64,000 bases of DNA from Branchipolynoe longqiensis (Eukaryota > Annelida > Polychaeta > Phyllodocida > Polynoidae). This document shows, piece after piece, positions 31,179 to 42,590 of the stretch. Position numbers and translations under genes: made by a program. The notes under the pieces were generated by a model. That model had not been told where the DNA came from, ran no database searches, and was given only the letters and a program-made list of their open reading frames with translations. The stretch's first letter is position 1; each line of letters opens with the position of its first letter. The stretch lies in NCBI GenBank assembly GCA_030323885.1, contig CM059187.1:125038025-125102024 (forward strand). The letters run 5' to 3'.

Positions 31179-32119
31179 AAATGTTGCTATGCTTACTATA
31201 CTAATCTATTGAACTAATACTAATAATCTATTGCACTTTTTTATTTGTTGCTGTTCCTCTGTTATCTCCAGTCAACCATATACAATGACAGAGACAGTCC
31301 AGGTAAAAATGTAAAATTTAAGACCTAAATGCACTGGGATTGGTCCCATTGCTTCACTGGACACAGCTGGTCCAGTGTATTATTAACAACCCCACCCCTA
31401 CAACATAATTCATAAACTCGCATAACTAACTACACTAGAGTTACACTAGAATATTCCTAACAAACCAACATTTATATACCGCTTGCATAACTGCAACTGA
31501 ACATTAAAACTTACTACAACTTTACCAACTGAATACAGAAGATAACTTCAGCTTACATTCTAAATACTATGTAGATACTCACATTGATCTGACTAATATT
31601 GATCTGGTTATATGACATTACTGTACCATATTGCTATGGAACTTTTGGGTTACAGAAGTTCATTGTGTTACATGGTGCACATTGTGTATTTCAACAGGTA
31701 TTGTACACCTTATTCTATATACCTTTTGTGTAAATAACCCTGAATTGAAAAATGGCTGGAAGACCAGTGCTTCGGCACTGACAAAAGACTTATCAGCAGG
31801 ATAAACATATTTACCCCCAAAAAAGATAAAATTGGGAATACCGCACACTGCAATACGTATACACACAGTTCCACGTACCACCTACCACACATTGCAATAT
31901 TTACACATATATACACAGTTCCACTTATCAATGTACTGCAATTATCTCGCGAAGGAAGGCCTGAAGACCGTAATGATGTTTTGCTTCGCGCCGGAATAAG
32001 AATAACAAGAGGGGAGGGAGTTATTTAAAAAAATACTAATTACTATGTACTGACTGTTGGGGCAAGCCCTGTCGAGACTCATTCTGCATAAACTACTTCC
32101 TTCTCTGTTGAAATGAATC
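31179..32119. other. No recognisable feature
   Basis: AT-rich. A small direct repeat ACACAGTTCCAC(G/T)TA occurs near 31863 and 31914. Confidence 0.4.
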
Positions 32120-32130
32120 GCGATAGAATG

Positions 32131-32700
32131 GTTTGGTTGGTTATGGATTTTAGGATTTTGCGTCCTGGCAGCATTTAAGGTCATATTGGGATTGGTACCG
32201 ACTTGTGCCAGTGCCCACTCATGGTGACCTTATAGTGCTGCCCCACTGAGAGACAAAGCCGCCACCACCATGACCTGACATCTCAGTCATATTATCCTGA
32301 CACTGAGCCAACCAGTCCTTGCGAGGAAGCGACAAGCATCAATTCTTATGTTTGTTTGTTTTTGTTTTTTTTACGTCCTAGCAACATCTAAGGTCATATC
32401 AGGACGGGTACCGACTTGTGACAGTGCGCAGTCATGGCGACTTTATAGTGCTGTCCCACTGGGAAACCAGGCCGCCGGCACCATGACCTGGTATCCCACT
32501 CAGTCACATTATCCTGACACTTAGCACACCAGTCCTTGCCCTATCCTAATAATGCCGAGCGTCTGGCTAGGAAGCAATAAGTATCAATTTTAAAGTCATT
32601 GGTTTGACTCGACCGGGACTCGAACCCACGATCTACCAGCACGGGAGACGGACGCTCTAACTCATTCGGCCATCCCGTCTGGTTCAATTCTTGAGTCATT
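32131..32700 (-). mobile_element. 5'-truncated SINE-1 (a), split by SINE-1 (b)
   Basis: Tail at left (TTTTGCGTCCTGGCAGCATT), truncated head side at right (GAGTCATT). Flanked by the 11-bp direct repeat GCGATAGAATG (32120-32130, 32701-32711). Copy b (32348-32683) interrupts it. Confidence 0.9.
32348..32683 (-). mobile_element. SINE-1 copy (b), full length, inserted into copy a
   Basis: Complete from TTTACGTCCTAGCAACATCT to the head CATTCGGCCATCCCGTCTGG. Bounded by the 9-bp direct repeat TCAATTCTT (32339-32347, 32684-32692), which is sequence of copy a. Confidence 0.92.
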
Positions 32701-32727
32701 GCGATAGAATGAAATGGCATTAGTAAA

Positions 32728-33050
32728 AACTGGACGGGGTGGCCGAATCGGTAAGAAAGCAGGCTTCCCGTACGGAAGGTCGGGAGTTCTAATCCCAGCC
32801 GAGTCAAACCAATGACTTATAAAATTGGTACTAGTCGCTACCTAGCCTGGCGCTGTGCATTAATAGGATACAACATGGACCGGTTAGCACGGTATCAGGA
32901 TAATGGGACTGTGTGGGATATGAGGTCATCGTACTGGCAGCCTGATCTCCAAGTGGGCCACCAGTATAAAGTTGCCATGAGTGCACACTGTCACAAGTCA
33001 GTACCCCTCCTGATATGACCTTAGATGTTGCTAGGATGTAAAGCAACAGC
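32728..33050 (+). mobile_element. SINE-1 copy (c)
   Basis: Head GACGGGGTGGCCGAATCGGT, tail GACCTTAGATGTTGCTAGGA. Third SINE-1 copy within 0.9 kb. Confidence 0.92.
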
Positions 33051-33059
33051 ACGCACTAT

Positions 33060-33452
33060 CACATACCCCACATGGCCTACGACATCACTACCACACAATC
33101 ACACCACTACACACCACGCCCTCTACCACACGCCACCATCACACACCCACATCACCACACACCACCACAAACACACTACACACCACACACACGACCACAC
33201 CCCACACACCACTACACGGCACACCACTACACACCACACCACACACCACCACACACCACCAAACACCACTACCCACCACACCATACCACCATACACCACC
33301 ACACACCATCACACACAAACACACATCAACACACACCATTACGCACACTACACATCAGACACCACCACACATCACCACACATCAAACCACACCACTATCC
33401 AGACCACACACACCACACACCACTACACACCACACACCACCACACACCCAGC
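33060..33452. repeat. ACC/ACAC low-complexity tract
   Basis: CACCACACACCAC-type sequence; His/Thr-rich frames (236 and 127 codons) result from it. Confidence 0.92.
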
Positions 33453-33469
33453 TGAGTCGGTGTTGGCAA

Positions 33470-33800
33470 CTTTTGAAGACGCAGTGACGTGTGACACTTG
33501 CAGAACAAAGCGCGCATGCGCATCGTCCATTGCCCGACAAGGCCGCACGTCCTGTCATCAGGCGCCCTCTGGCGGGCAGGGCGGGCTATGGAATCAACCA
33601 ACAAAGCAGACGCGCCGCTCTCAATTATATCCGGGAGGCTGGCAAAGTGACCTGAGATTACCGACAATTACGCGCGGAGGTCGGGTGACATGCGCACTAC
33701 TGATGAGGGGGTTAATCAGACGCTCTGGTTTATAATCAGCAAGTTCCGGTATGGGCCGCGTCACGTGACATTACCCGCGTCGTGGCTTACTAAGCAATCC
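33470..33800. promoter_or_regulatory. CpG-rich segment with no repeat match in this window; candidate regulatory DNA
   Basis: Unlike its surroundings it is GC-rich and many CpGs survive. It contains GCGCGCATGCGCATCG (NRF1-like), CAGGCGCCCTCTGGCGGG at 33559-33576 (CTCF-like on the minus strand) and CGTCACGTGACA (E-box/USF-like) at about 33760-33771. There is no evidence for a transcript. Motif similarity is the only basis. Confidence 0.3.
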
Positions 33801-34039
33801 AATCACATTTTGATTTCCTGTATTCAACGGTTGTTTGTATGATCACGCTCATCCGGAGGCATCCAGGCACAATCAGATTACACTTTACAGGTAGTTTAGT
33901 TGGGGAAATGGGATGTGAAATGTGATTAGGGTATACATTTGTCACATACCAGATACAATTATATTTTGTGATATTTAAACTTAAGTTAGTCGTAAATTAC
34001 AGAAATTGAATCATTTGTCTTGCTTTCCCACGCAGCCGT
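33801..34039. other. No recognisable feature
   Basis: AT-rich spacer before the minisatellite. Confidence 0.4.
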
Positions 34040-35374
34040 AGACAGGAGGCTGGAGGATGTAAGAGACAGACAGAGACAAGGAGTCTGGAGGAAGTAAGAG
34101 ATAGGAGGGGACAAGAGGGGGAGGAGACAGGAGGCCCAAGGAAGTAAGAGATAGGAGGGGACAAGAGGGGGGAGGAGACAGGAGGCCCGAGGAAGTAAGA
34201 GATAGGAAGGGACAAGAGGGAGGAGGAGACAGGAAGCCCGAGGAAGCAAGAGATAGGAGGGGACAAGAGGGGGAGGAGACAGGAGGCCCGAGGAAGTAAG
34301 AGATAGGAGGTGACAAGAGGTGGGAGGAGACAGGAAGCCCGAGGAAGCAAGAGATAGGAGGGGACAAGAGGGGGGGGGAGACAGGAAGCTCGAGGAAGCA
34401 AGAGATAGGAGGGGACAAGAGGGGGGGAGGAGACAGGAGGCCCGAGGAAGTAAGAGATAGGAGACAAGAGGGAGGAGGAGACAGGAAGCCCGAGGAAGTA
34501 AGAAATAGGAGGGGACAAGAGGGGGGAGGAGACAGGAGGCCCGAGGAAGTAAGAGATAGGAGGGGACAAGAGGGGGGGGAGACAGGAAGCCCGAGGAAGT
34601 AAGAGATAGGAGACAAGAGGGGGGAGGAGACAGGAGGCCAGAGGAAGTAGGAGATAGGAGGGGACAAGAGGGGGAGGAGACAGGAGGTCCGAGGAAGTAA
34701 GAGATAGGAGGGGACAAGAAGGGGGGAGACAGGAAGCCCGAGGAAGTAAGAGATAGGAGACAAGAGGGGGGAGGAGACAGGAGGCCAGAGGAAGTAGGAG
34801 ATAGGAGGGGACAAGAGGGGGGAGGAGACAGGAGGTCCGAGGAAGTAAGAGATAGGAGGGGACAAGAGGGGGGGGGAGACAGGAAGCCCGAGGAAGTAAG
34901 AAATAGGAGGGGACAAGAGGTGGGAGGAGACAGGAAGCCCGAGGAAGCAAGAGATAGGAGGGGACAAGAGGGGGGAGGAGACAGGAGGCCCGAGGAAGTA
35001 AGACATAGGAAGGGACAAGAGGGAGGAGGAGACAGGAGGCCCGAGGAGGTATGAGATAGGAAGGGACAAGAGGGAGGAGGAGACAGGATGCCCGAGGAAG
35101 TAAGAGATAGGAAGGGACAAGAGGGAGGAGGAGACAGGAGGCCCGAGGAAGTAAGAGATAGGAAGGGACAAGAGGGAAGAGGAGACAGGAAGCAAGAGGA
35201 AGCAAGAGATAGGAGGGGACAAGAGGGGGGAGGAGACAGGAGGCCCGAGGAAGTAAGAGATAGGAGGAGACAAGAGGGAGGAGGAGACAGGAGGCCCGAG
35301 GAAGTAAGAGATAGGAAGGGACAAGAGGGAGGAGGAGACAGGAAGCCCGAGGAAGTAGGAGACGGAAGGGGACA
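34040..35374. repeat. Purine-rich minisatellite, compound unit of about 50 bp
   Basis: Repeats of GAAGTAAGAGATAGGAGGGG-ACAAGAGGGGGGAGGAGACA-GGAGGCCCGAG with indels in the G-runs. The plus strand is almost entirely purine. Minus-strand frames stay open because the unit has no stop on that strand. Confidence 0.95.
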
Positions 35375-36395
35375 AGAGGTAAGAGGCTGGAGGAGGTAAG
35401 AGGCTGGAGGAGGTAATAGGCTGGAAGAGGTAATAGGCTGGAGGAGGTAAGAGCCTGGAGGAGGTAAGAGGCTGGAGGAGGTAAGAGGCTGGAGGAGGTA
35501 AGAGGCTGGAGGAGGAAAGAGGGTGGAGAAGGAAAGAGTCTGGAGGAGGTAAGAGTCGGAGGGGGTAAGAGGCTGGAGGAGGTAAGAGGCTGGAGGAGGT
35601 AAGAGGCTGGAGGAGGAAAGAGGCTGGAGGAGGTAAGAGTCTGGAGGAGGTAAGAGTCTGGAGGAGGTAAGAGGCTGGAGGAGGAAAGAGGCTGGAGAAG
35701 GAAAGGGTCTGGAGGAGGTAATAGTCTGGAGGAGGTAAGAGGCTGGAGGAGGTAAGAGGTTGGAGGAGGTAAGAGGCTGGAGGAGGTAAGAGGCTGGAGG
35801 AGGTAAGAGGATGGAGGAGGAAAGAGTATGGAGGAGGTAAGAGTCTGGAGGAGGTAAGAGTCTGGAGGAGGTAAGAGGCTGGAGGAGGTAAGAGGCTGGA
35901 GGAGGTAAGAGGCTGGAGGAGGTAAGAGGCTGGAGGAGGTAAGAGGCTGGAGGAGGAAAGAGGCTGGAGGAGGTAAGAGGCTGGAGGAGGTAAGCGGCTG
36001 GAGGAGGTAAGAGTCTGGAGGAGGTAAGAGCCTGGTGGAGGAAAGAGGCTGGAGGAGGTAAGAGGCTGGAGGAGGTAAGAGGCTGGAGGAGGTAAGAGGC
36101 TGGAGGAGGTAAGAGGCTGGAGGAGGTAAGATGCTGGAGGAGGTAAGAGGCTGGAGGAGGTAAGAGGCTGGAGGAGGTAAGAGGCTGGAGGAGGTAAGAG
36201 ACAGGAGGAGGTAAGAGGCTGGAGGAGGTAAGAGGCTGGAGGAGGTAAGAGGCTGGAGGAGGTAAGAGGCTGGAGGAGGTAAGAGACTGGAGGAGGTAAG
36301 AGTCTGGATGAGGTAACAGGCTGGAGGAGGTAACAGGCTGGAGGAGGTAACAGGCTGGAGGAGGTAACAGGCTGGAGGAGGTAACAGGCTGGAGG
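35375..36395. repeat. Purine-rich 17-bp minisatellite
   Basis: About 60 units of GAGGCTGGAGGAGGTAA. Since 17 is not a multiple of three, each minus-strand frame cycles through the same 17-residue Pro/Leu/Ser pattern; together with the neighbouring array all three frames are open for about 800 codons (33986-36492). This is not a gene. Confidence 0.96.
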
Positions 36396-36837
36396 AACAA
36401 GCAGTCTGATCAGTGTGTACAAAGGCCTTCCCCTCCGCCATTGTGACATTGGTGGGATTGGTAGTCATCCATAATGAGTAATCAGACTTCATTCAAGGCG
36501 TCCGCTTCACCTGTTAGAACACCACCGGAAGTGCACAACGCAAACAAATGTTTAACAACCCATTACCACGCGAGTGCTGCTTCTCAATCGGGATAATGTT
36601 GTACATGGTGCCCAACATATTTATGTCGTAACTGCCGTAATGGTTTAGACGTTGGCATCGTCTGCAATACAAACCTATTTCAGCGCGGACATGAAACAGT
36701 CTTCCCGTTCTCTTTGCGCAACATTTGATCACGTGGTATAGAACCTGTGACGCATTGTTGCGCAAAGTTCCCGCCAGGTGGTGTATAGGGTTCCGTGTAA
36801 TTCCCGATCCTCCCATTAAAGTTCTGCATGGTGGCGA

Positions 36838-36980
36838 CAGTGTGTGTGTGTGGATGTGTGTGTGTGGATGTGTGTGTGTGGATGTGTGTGTGGATGTGTC
36901 TGCGTGGTGGTGGTGTAGATGTGGGGAGGGGTTCGGGGGGGGGGGGTACATGGGAGAGGTGGGTGGGAGGGAGGGAGGGG
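36838..36980. repeat. GTGTGTGTGGAT and G-rich simple repeat
   Basis: GTGTGTGTGGAT repeats, then a G-run at 36936-36946 and GGGAGGGAGGG. Confidence 0.9.
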
Positions 36981-37308
36981 GTATTACATAAAGACCAAAG
37001 TGTCGGGTTCACACCACACAGCGCACCCATTATTACCCGATAGGCACGCTACAATCGACCGCTGCTGTCGTAAGCTAGATGCCTTTGACATTAGGTAATA
37101 ACAGGAAGTTGGGCTAAGCTTATCGTCTGTAAGATTAATCGGCAGTGGATAGCTAGCTAGCTGTTTCTGCAGATGACAGACATGTATTTATAAATATTAG
37201 TTTCTATGTATTCAGTATGCAGTGTGCAGTGCCACCCTCCACCATCACCCCCCCTACACACCCACACACACCCACACACACACACACTCTGCTAGCCAAC
37301 TCCTTGGT
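36981..37308. other. No gene recognised
   Basis: Contains a CCCACACACA tract (37250-37288). Confidence 0.4.
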
Positions 37309-37309
37309 C

Positions 37310-37645
37310 AGCGGGATCGCCGAATGAGTTGAGCATCGATCTCCCGTTTTGGTGGATCGTGGGATTCTAACCCACGGATTCGAACCCTGGTCGAGTCAAA
37401 CCAATGATTTAAAAATTGATACTTGTGGCTTCCTAGCCAGGCGCTCAGCATTATTAGGATAGGGAAAGGACTGATTAGCTCAGTTTCAGGATAATATGAC
37501 TGAGTGGGATATCAGGTCATGGTGCTGCTCGCCTGATCTCCCAGTGGGGCAGCACTATAAAGTCACCATGAGTGTGCACTGTCACAAGTCCGTATGATAT
37601 GATCTTAGATGTTGCCAGGACGTAAAACTCAAGCAACCAACCATA
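37310..37645 (+). mobile_element. SINE-1 copy
   Basis: Head CGGGATCGCCGAATGAGTTG with duplicated box-B region (GATTCTAACCC and GATTCGAACCC), tail TTAGATGTTGCCAGGACGTA. Confidence 0.9.
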
Positions 37646-37778
37646 TTTACGCTTGAGTGTGTATTCGCATACACTCAGACACATACTCACATACACAGAC
37701 TGGTTATTCGCCAGCTTTTCCTCTGTTTCAACTAGTAGAAATCGGAATGCACTTTTTTCGGGGTGGGGATACATTAGT

Positions 37779-38400
37779 TGATTAAGCAGGGGAAATTTCA
37801 ATCACGGCCAAGTGGTCTTCCTCATTCCACTTCTCCTTGCCCTATCCTAGAAATGCTAAGCACCAGGCTAGGTACTGACAAGTAGCAGTTTTCAAGTCAT
37901 TGACTCAGCCAGGGTTCGAACCCCACGACGTACCAAAGCGGGAGACGAATGCTCAATTCATGCGGACATCTAGATAAAAGATTCACCCTTGTAGTATACG
38001 GGTGAACGACAACGTAGTGTAAATACGGGCGGAAATAGCTTTAGTATGGAACATGAAGTAGAAACTGTGGTTCCAGGATCAAATGGCTACATATATAGGC
38101 ACAGATTTGGTGAAATTACGAGAATGCAAAAAGACAAGATGGGGGCGCTAGAACGCCGTCGATTTCACTTTTAAATCTTATTAAACTAGATATTTTATTA
38201 TATTTTTCAACTCAAAGGTAGCGGGTAAATATGAAGACATATACAAAGAATAAATGTTGCTTCTTAGATTGGGAAATTAGGCTCTCATAATACTCAGTTC
38301 ATTGGCCCGATTTTTCGACCGTTTTTATATGAGGCTGGTCTTCACGCACGTACTGCGAGTACCGGGTGAATCCTTTATCTAGCGGACATCCCGCCTTCCG
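37779..38400 (-). mobile_element. SINE-1B copy split by a Fam-D insertion
   Basis: Alternative tail GGGGAAATTTCAATCACGGC and CTCATTCCACTTCTCCTTGC at left; head at right, interrupted at 37971-38381, resuming with GCGGACATCCCGCCT at 38382. Confidence 0.88.
37971..38381. mobile_element. Fam-D TIR element D1 with perfect 9-bp target duplication
   Basis: Starts TAGATAAAAGATTCACCC and ends CGGGTGAATCCTTTATCTA. Flanked exactly by GCGGACATC (37962-37970, 38382-38390), which is SINE head sequence. A 9-bp duplication is the signature of Mutator-like elements, though no transposase is present to confirm it. 411 bp; the interior contains GACAAGATGGGGGCGC and ACGCCGTCGATTTCACTTTT shared with D2. Confidence 0.95.
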
Positions 38401-38865
38401 ACCACAGTAACATCGAACGCTGAAGCCAACAATAAAAATTGTTTTTGTTAACTACTTTCCTGCGACACAGTTGGTTGGTTACCCTCATAGAAAGAGAGCA
38501 GTGTAAATATAACCTACGGTTGAAACAACCTTCTAAAGAGCCACTTAGTCCCCACGTAATTTGTAATTTGTAGGTCCTATGCAATTATCTCAAGTGTACA
38601 GTTATACTTATGATTTAAAGTTACAGTTACAGTTATACGTATAATTATCTCCCAACAAAAGAAGCTTAAATGTGGGCATAAACAGAGGGAAGAATAGGGG
38701 TGTAAATAGGTGCAGAAATAGGAATATGCGTCAATGAATGTAAGGGAGTGGGCGGAAGGAGAAAAAAAGAAAGGAAAATGGTTTGAAATGAATCCCATTT
38801 TAACATTTATTAGTACCAAATCCACTCCCTGTCATATACCCAACACAATGTGCCCATTGCATCAG
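38401..38865. other. No recognisable feature
   Basis: Short frames on both strands, none convincing. Confidence 0.35.
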
Positions 38866-38958
38866 ACGTATATTATTTACGAAGGATAGATATCACTTGT
38901 CCACTTGTCCCAGTGACCCCCATTGACCTCTGTAGACACGTGACTTCAGCTTTAGAGG
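38866..38958 (+). repeat. 93-bp duplicated segment, copy 1
   Basis: Shares TATATTATTTACGAAGG, CTTGTCCACTTGTCCCAGTG and ACCCCCATTGACCTCTGT with 40321-40413. Function unknown. Confidence 0.9.
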
Positions 38959-39738
38959 TATATTAAATAGGGCATATCCATCGTCAGCCTACTCATCTAC
39001 CATATTGCATTACACCATCTGTGTGCATACATGTATTAATAAGAAAAGTTCGGTTTGAAACACTCCACATGTTCGGCTTTCCATGCATTATAGAAGCATT
39101 GCAAGCTTTGTGTTAGGAATATATCAGCACTTGAAAGACCCTCCACCCCCACCCGACGAGCTAGCGTACGCTCCAAGTAAAACTTAGGCTCTTTTGTGTT
39201 ATATGTGATTACACCCTTAGTTTATTACAAATAAAGAACTAAGAGTTTGCTTCATTAATAGTTAGTTTCTTCTGTCCTGTCATCAATAGTTCTTTCGATG
39301 TTTTATTGATCAATGTGTCGTTCAATAGTTGATTAGGTGATGTGCAACTTAACAATACGATAAACACACTTTTTCCAGGATTCAAGATAAAACTGGTCAT
39401 TACTGCGCCATATTCAACGCATTATTTTGAAGTGTTATGTGTTTGAGTTAGCACAGCATAAGGTTGTGCATTCTGGTATAATCAAGTATTTGAGTGCAAC
39501 TACTGTATTGTCGCTAGAAGCCAACACCGATTTAATCAAATAATTTCTGAGGATTATCTAATATTGCATAATTCAATAGAATTTATGCAGTGCCATATTG
39601 CATCGACTTATGTCGACATAATGGACGCGGGGATGTAGAACTTCCGGCTACATCCGGTTAAACCCTGAATGTGCATTCACGTGCTACTTTAATACACATG
39701 CTGCTTTCTGATTGGCTGACTAACACCAGTACCATATA
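38959..39738. other. No recognisable feature
   Basis: AT-rich, no gene. Confidence 0.4.
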
Positions 39739-39896
39739 CAGTAAAACCTCTCTAAATAGACCGACCATGGGACCGACTTTAAATGGTCCATTTAGGGAGT
39801 GTAATATTGTATAGGTAATCGGTTGGGACCCAAATAAAGCGATTGATATAGGTGAGTGGTCGATATGTGGAGGTGATCGGTTAGAGAGGTTTTATT
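39739..39896. mobile_element. Fam-P TIR element P5
   Basis: CAGTAAAACCTCTCTAAATA to GGTTAGAGAGGTTTTATTG with TA flanks. Confidence 0.92.
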
Positions 39897-40124
39897 GTAA
39901 TCATGTGACACCAGTTCTTCGGAAATTGCATTGACTGCGGGTAAAATAGCGAATTGAGTTAAAGATTTGACTAACTCATAACTGCCTATACAGTTATCAG
40001 TCGTTAAGCACCAGAATATATGTATAACCTGCCGTCCCTCAAACAGTCATTCTGAACTCTCAAATGTTCCAGTCAGATATGTTTACGTTCATATATTTAT
40101 ACTAAAATCATAAAGTGATTGTGC

Positions 40125-40292
40125 CTTCAGTGTGATGCAAAATTAATTTGGTATGTTTTCATTTCAAATGTCTCCAAAATTAGCAATTTAAAACAAAAGT
40201 TACTTCTAACCAAAGTAATGTAGATTATAACTATCAGTATCACTGTAGTCATCTTAGAAATCAAAACCATCGGATTGTGCTACTTAACTAGT
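40125..40292 (+). mobile_element. Fam-C element, 3' half
   Basis: Contains AAAATTAATTTGGTATGTTT and ends CATCGGATTGTGCTACTTAA. Confidence 0.75.
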
Positions 40293-40320
40293 GGATCGAG
40301 ATGATATCGAGACATTGCGT

Positions 40321-40413
40321 GAGACATATATTATTTACGAAGGGTATGTATCGCTTGTCCACTTGTCCCAGTGACCCCCATTGACCTCTGTGGACAGGTG
40401 ACTTCCGCTTTAG
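40321..40413 (+). repeat. 93-bp duplicated segment, copy 2
   Basis: About 90% identical by eye to 38866-38958, same orientation, 1.45 kb away. Homology stops abruptly on both sides. Confidence 0.9.
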
Positions 40414-40514
40414 ACACTGGCAGTATGTGGGACAGTAGCCACAAGCAAAGCTATCTCTCCATCAACTACTCACAGTTTGTGTCTCAGGATCGTTCTCAGA
40501 AAGAGTGTATCACG

Positions 40515-40852
40515 TTTGTCGTTGGTTGGTTGTTGGAATTTTACGTCCTGGCAACATCTAAGGTCATATCAGGACGGGTACCGACTTGTGACAGTGCGCA
40601 CTCATGGCAAATATATAGTGATGGCCCACTGGGACATCATCTGCTGGCACCATGGCCCGATATCCCACTCAGTCACATGCTGGCACTGAGCTAACCAGTC
40701 CTTGCCCTATCCTGTTAATGCTGAGCACCAGGCTAGGAAGCGACAAGTATAAATTTTAATGTCATTCGTTTGACTCGACTGGGGACCAAACTCCTGACCT
40801 TCCGCAAGTGAGGCCCGCGCTCTACCGATTAAGCCACCGCGCCTGGTCCCCC
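40515..40852 (-). mobile_element. SINE-1 copy
   Basis: Tail TTTTACGTCCTGGCAACATC at left; head GATTAAGCCACCGCGCCTGG at right. Confidence 0.9.
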
Positions 40853-41390
40853 TTAAATGGGGCCAGGAGGTAAAACCTCTGCACACTCACAAAACCATGC
40901 TGCTTTTACTAATGAACCTACATTTCATTCCTCCTTGCTTCCAGCTCTCCATCTTTCCGTCAAATAATGAGTACTATAAACCCATTTACCGTAATATTTA
41001 TGGATTCAGAAGATAATAAATTGAGAAATAAGGACATATGTGCGCTTGCTGATTTGTCATTATGACAAGCGGAACGTGGCAATATGTGGAATAGAGCGAT
41101 ATAATGAAATATGTGAGTTATTTATATTAACGCCAGAGATAATATGGCACATACCGTATGAGGTTTTCAATAATGTAAAGGAAATGCACCCCACCCCACT
41201 CCCGCATAGGTAAATATTGGTGTCTGGTTTGAGCATATTCTAAGGATTAACATGTATTGTCAAGCAATATACCCTAGGCCCACACATATCAATCCCACGC
41301 CTCCACGCACACCTCCAAATGTCTAGTTTATGTATAATTAGTAATATATGAACCAGTCCATGCTGGTATACGTCACCGGAAGCAAGGCTC
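40853..41390. other. No recognisable feature
   Basis: No gene or clear repeat. Confidence 0.4.
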
Positions 41391-41391
41391 T

Positions 41392-42530
41392 GACAATAAA
41401 GTATGGCACTCTGACAATAAAGTATGGCACTATGGCAATGTAGAATGGAAATCTGGCAAAGAATGGTACTCTGACAATGAACAATGGTACTCTGACAATG
41501 AATAATGGCGCTCTGACAATAAAGAATGGCACTCTGACAATGAAGAATGGAACTCTGGCAAAGAATGGTACTCTGACAGTGAATAATGGCACTCTGACAA
41601 TAAAGAATGGGACTCTGACAATGAAGAATGGAACTCTGGCAAAGAATGGTACTCTGTCAATGAATAATGACACTGACAATAAAGAATGGCACTTTGACAA
41701 TGAAGAATGGAACTCTGGCAAAGAATGGTACTCTGACAATGAATAATGACACTCTGACAATAAAGAATGGCACGCTGACAATGAAGAATGGAACTCTGGC
41801 AAAGAATTGTACTCTGACAATGAATAATGGCATTCTGACAATACAGAATGGCACGCTGACAATGAAGAATGGAACTCTGGCAAAGAATGGTACTCTAACA
41901 ACGAATAATGACACTCTGACAATAAAGAATGGCACTCTGACAATCAAGAATGGAACTCTGGCAAAGAATTGTACTCTGACAATGAATAATGACACTCTGA
42001 CAATAAAGAATGGCACTCTGACAATGAAGAATGGAACTCTGGCAAAGAATGGTAGTCTGACAATGAATAATGACACTCTGACAATAAAGAATGGCACGCT
42101 GACAATGAAGAATGGAACTCTGGCAAAGAATGGTACTCTAACAACGAATAATGACACTCTGACAATAAAGAATGGCACTCTGACAATGAAGAATGGAACT
42201 CTGGCAAAGAATTGTACTCTGACAATGAATAATGGCATTCTGACAATAAAGAATGGCACTCTGACAATGACGCATGACACTCTGATAATAAATAATGGCA
42301 CTCTGACACTAAAGAATGACACTCTGACAATAAAGAATGGCAGTGTGACAATAAAGAATTGCACTCACTCTGACAATGAAGAATGGCACTCTGACAATAA
42401 AGAATGGAATTCTGACAGAAGAATCGCACTCTGACAATAAACATTGGCACTCTGACAATGAAGAATGGCACTCTGACAATAACTAATGGAACTCTGACAA
42501 TACAGAATGGAACTCTGGCAATGTCGCCAA
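41392..42530 (+). repeat. Minisatellite with 20-21 bp subunits in an 81-bp higher-order unit
   Basis: Subunits of the type AATGGCACTCTGACAATAAAG; the marker GGAACTCTGGCAAAG recurs at about 81-bp spacing. 81 is a multiple of three, so long frames persist on both strands (255 codons plus, 235 codons minus). Mutations introduce frame changes rather than avoiding them, and no coding context exists. Confidence 0.95.
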
Positions 42531-42544
42531 TGAAGAAGGAAATG

Positions 42545-42590
42545 GGTTCTGTGTGTGTGTGTGTGTGTGTGTTAGGGGTGTGTGTGTGCT
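42545..42590. repeat. GT microsatellite
   Basis: TG dinucleotide run at 42550-42571 and a shorter one after it. Confidence 0.9.

Noticed and set aside
33986..36492. Three overlapping minus-strand open frames of 800-830 codons
   Set aside because: They follow a purine minisatellite whose units lack stops on that strand; all three frames give the same Pro/Leu/Ser repeat and there is no domain, start context or flanking coding sequence.
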